This document shows positions 1-5,575 of a DNA stretch of 13,941 nt, one piece after another. The DNA comes from Alistipes sp. (GTDB lineage: Bacteria; Bacteroidota; Bacteroidia; Bacteroidales; Rikenellaceae): contig JAGBIR010000040.1 in assembly GCA_017934845.1 (NCBI GenBank), positions 1 through 13,941 on the forward strand, written 5' to 3'. The position numbers and the translations under genes were made by a program. Within the stretch, counting starts at the first letter, position 1; every line of letters begins with the position of its first letter. The notes under the pieces are model-generated. The model ran no database searches, was not told the origin of the DNA, and worked only from the letters and a program-made list of their open reading frames with translations.

Positions 1-510
1 CTAAATACGTTCTGCTATACGGGCGGCTTCTCGGTCTATGCCGCATCGGGAGGCGCTGTGGAGGTCTGCTCGGTGGATGCCTCGGAGCGTGCCGTGCAGC
101 TGGCCGACGAGAATATGCGACTCAACTTCGGTGAGGATTATAAGCACGATGCCGTCGCGGCTGATGCCGTTGAGTATCTGAAACATATCGGCGATAAGTA
201 CGACCTCATCATCCTCGATCCGCCCGCCTTCGCCAAACATCACAAGGTGCTGGGCAACGCTATGCAGGGCTATAAGCGAATCAACGCCCGCGCTCTGGCG
301 CAGATCAAGAGTGGCGGTATCCTGTTCACCTTCTCTTGCTCGCAGGCCGTCTCGAAGGAGCTGTTCCGCACGACAGTCTTCTCGGCAGCCGCTATCGCAG
401 GTCGCAAGGTGCGCATCCTCCACCAGCTCACCCAACCTGCCGATCACCCGATCAACATCTACCACCCCGAAGGCGAATACCTCAAGGGCCTTGTGCTGTA
501 TGTGGAGTAG
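1..510 (+). CDS. rlmI: Class I SAM-dependent 23S rRNA methyltransferase, RlmI/RlmK-like (5' end missing)
   Basis: This is the C-terminal 169 residues of a methyltransferase whose frame is open to the left edge, so the start lies outside the window. The first visible residues (LNTFCYTGGFSVYAA) are the glycine-rich SAM-binding motif I. An acidic residue in the following SVDAS segment should contact the SAM ribose. DPPAFAK at visible residues 73-79 is the motif IV signature of the COG1092 family, and the end (HPEGEYLKGLVLYVE) is typical of RlmI-like enzymes. E. coli RlmI makes m5C1962 in 23S rRNA. An N-terminal PUA domain would be expected upstream but cannot be seen. The family call is firm; the exact target base is inferred. 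It ends in TAG and a hairpin terminator follows, so it is a separate unit from the fimbrial genes. Confidence 0.9.
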   Translation, partial: LNTFCYTGGFSVYAASGGAVEVCSVDASERAVQLADENMRLNFGEDYKHDAVAADAVEYLKHIGDKYDLIILDPPAFAKHHKVLGNAMQGYKRINARALAQIKSGGILFTFSCSQAVSKELFRTTVFSAAAIAGRKVRILHQLTQPADHPINIYHPEGEYLKGLVLYVE

Positions 511-533
511 AGAAAAAATAACAATCCTATGAT

Positions 534-566
534 AAAAGCCGCAGTTGACACTGCGGTTTTTATTTT
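534..566 (+). terminator. Rho-independent terminator after the rRNA methyltransferase
   Basis: A perfect 7-bp stem (CCGCAGT at 539-545, ACTGCGG at 550-556) with a TGAC loop is preceded by AAAA and followed by a T-rich tract at 557-566. It begins about 25 bases past the stop codon. It should end the upstream transcript and isolate the downstream operon. Confidence 0.88.
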
Positions 567-598
567 CCTAAGCGGGGGCAGATACTTAATAATATATT

Positions 599-663
599 CG
601 CGCGCGTGCGCGCGATGCGCGTATATTACGCGTATGTTGCGCGCGCACCGTACGCGCATCGCG
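599..663. repeat. GC-alternating palindromic cluster with two competing hairpins
   Basis: Bases 599-614 are a 16-base strictly alternating purine-pyrimidine run (CG/TG steps), and 615-626 continues as a second alternating run. Two perfect inverted repeats overlap. CGCGATGCGCGTA at 611-623 pairs with 651-663 (13 bp, 27-base interval). GTGCGCGCG at 606-614 pairs with 640-648 (9 bp). They share bases 611-614, so they cannot form together. TACGCGTA at 627-634 is also self-complementary. There is no ORF with a plausible protein here. It could be a dispersed palindromic element, a structured RNA or a Z-DNA/cruciform-prone site; the function is unknown. Confidence 0.7.
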
Positions 664-701
664 TTCCAAAATGTGTGCCAAGAGGGCAAAAACATCGGCC
701 A

Positions 702-717
702 TAAATTGGTCAATTTA
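702..717. promoter_or_regulatory. 16-bp palindrome, possible operator
   Basis: TAAATTG-GT-CAATTTA is a perfect palindrome with 7-bp arms and a 2-base centre. It lies about 140 bases upstream of the -33 element of the fimbrial promoter. The dyad form suits a dimeric DNA-binding protein, but the distance is large and the arms are AT-rich, so chance is possible. Confidence 0.3.
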
Positions 718-775
718 GGAAATAACCATCGCTAAAAGCCCTTGGAAAAACAGAAAAAATATCTCCCACATCCTA

Positions 776-786
776 CCCCCCCCCCC
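776..786 (+). repeat. Poly-C tract of 11 bases
   Basis: An uninterrupted run of 11 C follows CCTA and precedes AATCAATATG. It sits in the non-coding leader region about 69 bases upstream of the predicted -33 element and 150 bases upstream of the first fimbrial-operon start codon. Homopolymers of this length are prone to slipped-strand length change. No ORF is affected, so any effect would be on upstream promoter spacing or protein binding. Confidence 0.85.
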
Positions 787-842
787 AATCAATATGCTGA
801 ATATCAACAAATTACAAAAAGTACATTTTTGTGATAAAAAAA

Positions 843-886
843 TTAGTCTAACTATTGCATTTTTTAGCCTAAAAGTATATATTTGC
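843..886 (+). promoter_or_regulatory. Bacteroidetes-type promoter of the fimbrial operon, with paired TTAGNCTAA sites
   Basis: The -7 box TATATTTG (878-885) fits TAnnTTTG exactly and is followed by C. The -33 box TTG is at 855-857, 20 bases upstream, within the spacing usual for the Bacteroidetes primary sigma factor. Transcription should begin near 892, giving a leader of roughly 40 bases before the ATG at 936. Two copies of the dyad TTAGNCTAA (843-851 and 864-872), 21 bp apart, flank the -33 box and are candidate regulator sites. No other TAnnTTTG promoter is seen in the gaps inside the operon. Confidence 0.75.
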
Positions 887-935
887 ACATACGAGAATAT
901 AAAGATATAGATACCTTTTAGAACTTATTGAGAAT

Positions 936-1523
936 ATGAAAAAACCTCTTTTTTTATTGCTGCTGGCTATATGCGCATCAGGGTTTGCAAACAAACTCTC
1001 TGCTCAAGAGTGGGCCATTAAGACCAACCTCCTCTACGATGCTACCGCTTCAATGAATATTGGTTTGGAAACGGCTCTATCCGACAAATGGACATTCGAC
1101 CTCTCAGGAAACTGGAATCCATTCGAGTTTTCCGAGAACAAGAAGTGGAAACATTGGCTCGTACAGCCCGAATTTAGATATTGGACCTGCCGCAAATTTG
1201 GCGGTCATTTTTTGGCTATGCACCTCTGGGGTGGCCAATACAACGTAGGAGGTATTTCGGGGCTCCCCAACTTCCTCGGTAACGATCTCTCTAAGCTCGA
1301 GCACTACCGCTACGAAGGATGGGTAGCTGGCGCTGGCGTTGGATACGGCTACGCTTGGATGTTGGGCAAGCACTGGAACCTCGAGGCCGAGATCGCTATC
1401 GGTTACGGCTATACTCGTTACGACAAGTTCGAGTGTGTCGTTTGCGGTCGTCGTCTGGGCGATGATAAGCACCACTACTTCGGTCCCACCAAGGCTGCCA
1501 TCAATTTGGTTTATCTATTCTAA
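936..1523 (+). CDS. DUF3575 family outer-membrane-type protein
   Basis: The 195-residue protein starts with a signal peptide (residues 1-23, likely cut at LSA/QE); there is no lipobox, so it is probably not lipidated. The mature part has the DUF3575 pattern: WAIKTNLLYDATASMNIGLE, then DLSGNWNPF, KKWKHWLVQPEFRYW, HLWGGQYNVGG, GAGVGYGYAW and the C-terminal YFGPTKAAINLVYLF. Alternating aromatic strands and a terminal Phe suggest a small beta-barrel in the outer membrane. A CxxC pair (CVVC) lies near residues 169-172. It is the first gene after the promoter, and the next gene begins 12 bases past its stop. DUF3575 and DUF3868 genes commonly accompany fimbrillin genes in Bacteroidales; their exact job is not established. 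A membrane partner of the DUF3868 protein is a reasonable guess. Confidence 0.88.
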   Translation: MKKPLFLLLLAICASGFANKLSAQEWAIKTNLLYDATASMNIGLETALSDKWTFDLSGNWNPFEFSENKKWKHWLVQPEFRYWTCRKFGGHFLAMHLWGGQYNVGGISGLPNFLGNDLSKLEHYRYEGWVAGAGVGYGYAWMLGKHWNLEAEIAIGYGYTRYDKFECVVCGRRLGDDKHHYFGPTKAAINLVYLF

Positions 1524-1535
1524 ATCCTACGCTAT

Positions 1536-3020
1536 ATGAAAAGACTTATATACACAGCATACACCATCATTGCATTGGCCGCAGCCTCTGCGGTTTCGGC
1601 CCAACCAATTATGGAGGGTCAGGCCGAGGTTAAAAACCTCTCGATAGGCCGCAATGGATCTCAACTCACCATCGATTTCGATATCGACGTTACCCACCTT
1701 GAGGTCGGAGCCGACGAAACCGTCATCCTTACTCCCACGATCGAGGGTGCCGGTCAATCTATCGAACTCCCATCGGTGGAGCTTATGGGCCGCCGCGCAT
1801 ATATGTATTACCGCCGCAACGACGAGCAGAGCATCACCTCTTCGCCCTACTATATCGACCGCGCTCCCAAGCGCGCCGAGCGCAAGAGTGGCGAGCAGAC
1901 AATCGATTACACAACATCTACCGCTTTTGCCGATTGGATGCGCGAGTCTAAGGTCTCAATCAAGCAGAACAGCTGCGGTTGCGACCCCGAGCTTCTGGCG
2001 TTGGGCACAACTCCGATGATGCAAATCACCCACGAGCGCCACAAGCCTCAATACGTTCTCTCGCTCATCACCCCCGAGCCCGAGCCTATCAAGACCCGTT
2101 CGGAGGCTATGTCAGCCTACATCAACTTCGTTGTAAACAAGTACGACATTCTGGAGAACTTTAAGAATAACGCTTCGGAGCTTAGCTCTGTTATCGAGTC
2201 CATTAACAAAGTGAAGCAGGATGCCGACTTCACCATCACCTCGATTCACATCGACGGTTGGGCCTCTCCCGAGGGATCAATGTCGCACAACCAGCGCCTG
2301 TCGCAGAATCGCGCAAACTCGCTGGCCGACTACATCGCACAGAAGACCCACTTCGAGCGCTCTAAGATCGTTGTCGATGGCCGTGGCGAGGATTGGGATG
2401 GCCTGCGCGAGTTGGTCGTAAAAGAGATCGAGGCCGAGACTCAGGCTAAGATTCTGGCTGTAATAGACGACTCAACCCTCTCGCTCGATGAGAAGGATGC
2501 ACGTCTTAAGGCCCTCGTTCCTCCCACAATCTATCGTGGCCTGCTCAACGACCTCTATCCGCGTCTGCGTCGCAACGACTACCAGATCGAGTATAGCGTG
2601 CGTAACTTCAACCTCGAGGAGGCGCGTCAGGTGATTAAGAGCGATCCGAGCAAGCTCTCTCTTGACGAGATGTATCGCGTAGCAGGCAGCTACCCCAAGG
2701 GCTCTGCAGATTACAACTACGCAATGCTCGTAGCGGCCCGCATCTACCCCGCTGCCGTTGCGGCAGCTATCGATGCAGCCTCTATTCAGATCAATAATGG
2801 CGAGTGGGACGCAGCTCTGCAGACTCTTGCCAAGAGCGACACAAGCGATGCTCGCATTATCGCAACTCAAGGCTATGCTTACGCTGGCAAGGGCGACGTT
2901 GAGAAGGCTCGCGCGGCGTGGGAGAAAGCAGCCGCAATGGGTAATGCCGATGCCAAGCACAACCTTGCCGAGCTACTCAAGAGCCTCGAAGATAAGATGG
3001 TTACCAAACCCATCAACTAA
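1536..3020 (+). CDS. DUF3868 / OmpA-like / TPR protein of a fimbrial locus
   Basis: This is a 494-residue secreted protein. A signal peptide (residues 1-22, ...AVSA/QP) leads to a DUF3868-like N-terminal region (about 23-110). A Cys-containing stretch (NSCGCDPE) follows, then an OmpA-like region from about residue 173 (SLITPEPEPIKTRSEAMSAY), including HIDGWASPEGSMSHNQRLSQNRA, where N-x-x-L-S-x-x-RA is the peptidoglycan-binding helix pattern. LYPRLRRNDYQIEYSV near 338 closes that part. The C-terminus is helical and TPR/Sel1-like (about 391-490, GYAYAGKGDVEKARAAWEKAA). It probably sits at the outer membrane facing peptidoglycan and may stabilise the fimbrial base with the DUF3575 protein; that role is inferred. 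Co-transcribed with its neighbours (12-base gap before, 51-base gap after). Confidence 0.88.
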   Translation: MKRLIYTAYTIIALAAASAVSAQPIMEGQAEVKNLSIGRNGSQLTIDFDIDVTHLEVGADETVILTPTIEGAGQSIELPSVELMGRRAYMYYRRNDEQSITSSPYYIDRAPKRAERKSGEQTIDYTTSTAFADWMRESKVSIKQNSCGCDPELLALGTTPMMQITHERHKPQYVLSLITPEPEPIKTRSEAMSAYINFVVNKYDILENFKNNASELSSVIESINKVKQDADFTITSIHIDGWASPEGSMSHNQRLSQNRANSLADYIAQKTHFERSKIVVDGRGEDWDGLRELVVKEIEAETQAKILAVIDDSTLSLDEKDARLKALVPPTIYRGLLNDLYPRLRRNDYQIEYSVRNFNLEEARQVIKSDPSKLSLDEMYRVAGSYPKGSADYNYAMLVAARIYPAAVAAAIDAASIQINNGEWDAALQTLAKSDTSDARIIATQGYAYAGKGDVEKARAAWEKAAAMGNADAKHNLAELLKSLEDKMVTKPIN

Positions 3021-3040
3021 CATAGATTATTAAGTTAAAG

Positions 3041-3071
3041 CAAAATAAGTAAAACAAAAAAACAACAAACT
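3041..3071 (+). promoter_or_regulatory. A-rich translation leader of the major fimbrillin gene
   Basis: Of the 31 bases before the ATG at 3072, 22 are A and only one is G. There is no Shine-Dalgarno sequence. In Bacteroidetes, A-rich unstructured leaders rather than anti-SD pairing promote initiation. This is the most A-rich leader in the operon, fitting strong translation of the stem subunit. Confidence 0.5.
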
Positions 3072-4244
3072 ATGAAAAAGTACTTTTACACCGCATTGGC
3101 TCTTGTTGCAATGGTAGGTTGTAGCAAGAACGACGTCGAGACTCCTTCATTCGACAACTCTGTACAGAGCATCGAGATCTCTATTGAGAATATCACCACT
3201 CCCACTCGCGCCGAGGGTGGCATTACCCCTGCTGGCGCAGAAACGGCTTGCGCAGATTTTAGCGATTTAATCTTCTTGTTTGCAGATTCATCAGGCGAAA
3301 TTATTGCTTGGAAAAAAGTAGAAGATGGCAAAATAGATGACACAAATGCAAACAAGATCACGTTCCACACAGTTGAGTCAACCGTAACTCAAGTTGGTGT
3401 TATCGCCAACTACGAGGGTTGGGAGGAGTTAGAGACCTTGGACGCAGCTAAAGTTGCTTGGAAAGACGAGACTGCTATGCTCGCCAATCCCTATCGCAAT
3501 GTAACCAATGTTACGCCTATTAAGTACGGTGTTGTAGCTTATGGCGAGGGCAACCTTTCTGACTCTGGTCAAATTTGCAAGCACGACAACGTGAATTACA
3601 AATTGTATAACGCAAGCGTAAAAATTGCACCATATATGGCTCGTATTGAGATTGAGCACATTGGTTATACTGACGATTTTGGCACTGGCAATAATGACTT
3701 TAATATGATTGGTGTTGAGAAATTGTCTTTGGCTGGTGGCACAGTAAAGAATGAAACTAACAAGTCTGCAAATGCAGAGTACACACATATTCTTTTGCCC
3801 TCATTCCACGAGACAATGACGGACACCGATTGGGGTGCAGCAGCTAATGTGTTGAGAGCCAAGCATACTCACAACACTGACACAAACGTGATAAAGCCTG
3901 AGTCTGGCGTGTGGTCTTGGAATATTCTCCCCCAGAAGATCAGCAATCTCGTTACGCATTTGTATCCCCGCTATCCCAATCACACCTCAATTGTTGTTCA
4001 CGACAGAACCGTAACCATTAACAAGTATAGCAAGGTAGAGACAGATGCATCTGGAAATGTCACAAAAACAGAGATTTCAGATTTCGAGAGCGGAAATATC
4101 TATCGTTTTGCTATCGACTTTGGTAAGAGTAATCTTGATGAGAAAAATGAAAATAGCCACATCTGCGTAGATTGTACTGTAGAGATTGCTAATTGGGTTG
4201 TAAACAACATTGATGTTGATTTCGCTACCGGAACCAACAACTAA
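3072..4244 (+). CDS. FimA/Mfa1-like major fimbrillin (predicted stem subunit)
   Basis: This 390-residue lipoprotein is close in length to P. gingivalis FimA. The signal peptide ends in a lipobox (MVGC, lipid Cys17). TTPTRAEGG follows, with Arg46 in the place where Arg-specific proteases remove the propeptide of polymerising fimbrillins. Middle segments such as KIAPYMARIEIEHI match the N-to-C domain hinge pattern of FimA. The end (CVDCTVEIANWVVNNIDVDF) parallels the FimA C-terminus, which has CTVAEWV. It is the first fimbrillin of the operon and is followed by a strong hairpin, as expected for the most abundant subunit. The central part (about 3240-3900) is visibly more AT-rich than the flanking genes, hinting at diversified or exchanged surface sequence. 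Known in the family: subunits polymerise by inserting a strand into the groove freed by propeptide removal. Confidence 0.87.
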   Translation: MKKYFYTALALVAMVGCSKNDVETPSFDNSVQSIEISIENITTPTRAEGGITPAGAETACADFSDLIFLFADSSGEIIAWKKVEDGKIDDTNANKITFHTVESTVTQVGVIANYEGWEELETLDAAKVAWKDETAMLANPYRNVTNVTPIKYGVVAYGEGNLSDSGQICKHDNVNYKLYNASVKIAPYMARIEIEHIGYTDDFGTGNNDFNMIGVEKLSLAGGTVKNETNKSANAEYTHILLPSFHETMTDTDWGAAANVLRAKHTHNTDTNVIKPESGVWSWNILPQKISNLVTHLYPRYPNHTSIVVHDRTVTINKYSKVETDASGNVTKTEISDFESGNIYRFAIDFGKSNLDEKNENSHICVDCTVEIANWVVNNIDVDFATGTNN

Positions 4245-4259
4245 CCCCTCTCATAATCT

Positions 4260-4290
4260 GTTAGGGTTATGGACCGCCCATAACCCTAAC
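4260..4290 (+). promoter_or_regulatory. 13-bp perfect hairpin after the major fimbrillin gene (attenuator or 3'-end stabiliser)
   Basis: The arms at 4260-4272 (GTTAGGGTTATGG) and 4278-4290 are perfectly complementary with a 5-base loop (ACCGC). It begins 15 bases past the fimbrillin stop. No T-tract follows, so it is not a standard intrinsic terminator. It most likely causes partial termination or stops 3' exonucleases after processing, raising major-subunit mRNA over the downstream minor-subunit genes. Confidence 0.65.
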
Positions 4291-4357
4291 GATTCCCAAT
4301 GCCGACAAGGCTCCTGCGCATAATAAAATAGCGACGAGCCGCCGACAACAAATTAAC

Positions 4358-4372
4358 GGGCCCCTCGGGCCC
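4358..4372 (+). promoter_or_regulatory. GC hairpin just upstream of the anchor-gene start
   Basis: GGGCCC at 4358-4363 and 4367-4372 can pair across a 3-base loop (CTC). The hairpin ends 15 bases before the ATG at 4388. GGCTC near 4308 and GAGCC near 4336 may pair as well, making this leader structured, unlike the A-rich leader of the fimbrillin gene. It could lower translation of the anchor gene; this is inference. Confidence 0.4.
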
Positions 4373-4387
4373 CCAAACAATAAAACA

Positions 4388-5563
4388 ATGAAGAGACTTC
4401 TATACATATGTTTGCCGATCGTTGCATCTATCTTGCTCACCGGCTGCATCAAGGAGGAGTACGATGATTGCGAGAGATGTACGCTCACCTTCAGCTACAC
4501 GGCTGATGGCTCGTACGACGTCTTTCAGAATCATATTACCGACGTCAGTCTCTACGTATTCGATGCAGAGGATCGTTTGGTGCAGACCAAACAGATCAAC
4601 AAGAGCGACCTGCAAGCATTCCAAGGCACGAAGCTCAACCTGCAAGGCGGTACATATCGTATCGTGGGTGTAGGTAACAACTTCGATAAAACCGAGATCA
4701 ACAACACCTCGGCTGCCGATATGAGCCAGATTCATTTCAACCACCCCAATGCTCTGAATGGCGGCAAGGTGGAGGGCAACGACTCGCTCTACCTCGGCAC
4801 CAAGATCATCAACGTGCCACACAACGATTGGGTTGAGGACGACGTTCCCTTCCAGTCATCACACTTCAAGGTTTCGTACACCGTCGAGACCGAGGGTGCC
4901 GATTGGGATGCCGACTTGGACGAGGAGAAGACCCGCGCGCTGGTGGAGGGTTACTACGACCTTCAGGTTACCAATCTGCTCCCCAAGACCGATTTCAACA
5001 ATCGCGCTCACGGCGAGTATGCAACCTACAACCCCGCGCTGTTGCTCGATACGGAGGATGGCGAGCATAAGGCATATTTCAACATTATGCGCCACCCCTT
5101 CCAGAGCGACGTTACGTTCAATCTGATTTACAAGCAGACGGGCGAAGTTCTGCACTCACTCCGATTGGAGGACTTCCTCACGATGTTCCCGCAGGTAGAT
5201 ATCACCGAGCAGGAGGTGCTCATTCCTATCATTCTGCGAGTAAGATTCAGCCCGGGACCCGATCCAGATCCCGATCCCGATCCTGATCCGGAGCCAGACC
5301 CAGATCCTGATCCAGAGCCCGATCCGGACCCCGATCCAGACCCGGACCCTGATCCGGAGCCCGATCCTGATCCAAATCCCGACCCGGAGCCCGATCCAGA
5401 TCCAGAACCGGATCCCGAACCGGACCCCGATCCCGATCCAGATCCTCCGTACCCGCCCTATCCGCCGGGACCGAGCTATGGCGACGGAAGTTGTATTACT
5501 ATCACTGTAACCATCCCCGATTGGTTGCTCAATCAGGTTGATCCTGGTTATGGTAATAACTAA
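4388..5563 (+). CDS. FimB/Mfa2-like fimbrial anchor lipoprotein with a Pro-Asp spacer
   Basis: The 391-residue lipoprotein has a clear lipobox (LLTGC, lipid Cys20). The mature start (CIKEEYDDCERCTLTFSY) and ITDVSLYVFDAEDRLVQTKQ are typical of the FimB/Mfa2 (DUF1812) family. These proteins are the first subunit of the fibre, stay lipidated in the outer membrane and limit fibre length. In agreement, it lacks the Thr-Arg processing motif present in the other four lipoproteins of this operon. Unusually, residues 291-353 are an unbroken series of 31 Pro-Asp/Glu/Asn pairs, followed by PPYPPYPPGPSYGDG and then a final strand (SCITITVTIPDWLLNQVDP) like the last strand of fimbrillins. The spacer thus seems to replace the loop between the last two strands. 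The gene ends in tandem TAA codons, 12 bases before the next ATG. Confidence 0.87.
   Translation: MKRLLYICLPIVASILLTGCIKEEYDDCERCTLTFSYTADGSYDVFQNHITDVSLYVFDAEDRLVQTKQINKSDLQAFQGTKLNLQGGTYRIVGVGNNFDKTEINNTSAADMSQIHFNHPNALNGGKVEGNDSLYLGTKIINVPHNDWVEDDVPFQSSHFKVSYTVETEGADWDADLDEEKTRALVEGYYDLQVTNLLPKTDFNNRAHGEYATYNPALLLDTEDGEHKAYFNIMRHPFQSDVTFNLIYKQTGEVLHSLRLEDFLTMFPQVDITEQEVLIPIILRVRFSPGPDPDPDPDPDPEPDPDPDPEPDPDPDPDPDPDPEPDPDPNPDPEPDPDPEPDPEPDPDPDPDPPYPPYPPGPSYGDGSCITITVTIPDWLLNQVDPGYGNN
5258..5446 (+). repeat. Hexanucleotide tandem repeat encoding (Pro-Asp/Glu)31
   Basis: In-frame six-base units of the form CCN-GAY/GAR run for 189 bases inside the anchor gene. They code for 24 Pro-Asp, 6 Pro-Glu and 1 Pro-Asn pairs plus a closing Pro. 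All four Pro codons and both Asp codons are mixed along the run, so the DNA is degenerate while the protein pattern is kept. Unit gain or loss would keep the reading frame. The tract contains 18 GATC sites. Confidence 0.95.
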
Positions 5564-5575
5564 TAACTTAAGACA

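Noticed and set aside
1..465. Minus-strand open frame of 154 codons
   Set aside because: It lies opposite a well-supported methyltransferase gene, has no family resemblance, and reflects GC-rich codon bias in the antisense frame.
611..663. Inverted repeats as the ends of an invertible promoter
   Set aside because: The interval is only 27 bases, holds no promoter-like sequence, and no invertase gene lies in the window.
529..735. Possible small protein across the GC-alternating region
   Set aside because: It starts inside the terminator, its Arg/Ala/Cys-rich sequence comes from the CG repeats, and nothing suggests translation.
2472..2960. Minus-strand open frame of 162 codons
   Set aside because: Antisense to the DUF3868/OmpA-like gene, with Cys/Ser/Leu-rich composition unlike a real protein and no promoter.
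4260..4290. Standard intrinsic terminator ending the operon
   Set aside because: No T-tract follows, and no promoter is visible before the next genes, so read-through must occur.
4278..4290. Telomere-like AACCCTAAC sequence
   Set aside because: It is a single occurrence and simply the right arm of the hairpin.
4267..4488. Minus-strand frame over the gap after the fimbrillin gene
   Set aside because: It runs through the hairpins and into the signal-peptide region of the anchor gene on the other strand; no promoter or family match.
5258..5446. CRISPR-like or integron-like repeat array
   Set aside because: The units are six bases, contiguous, without spacers, and fully explained by Pro-Asp/Glu codons.
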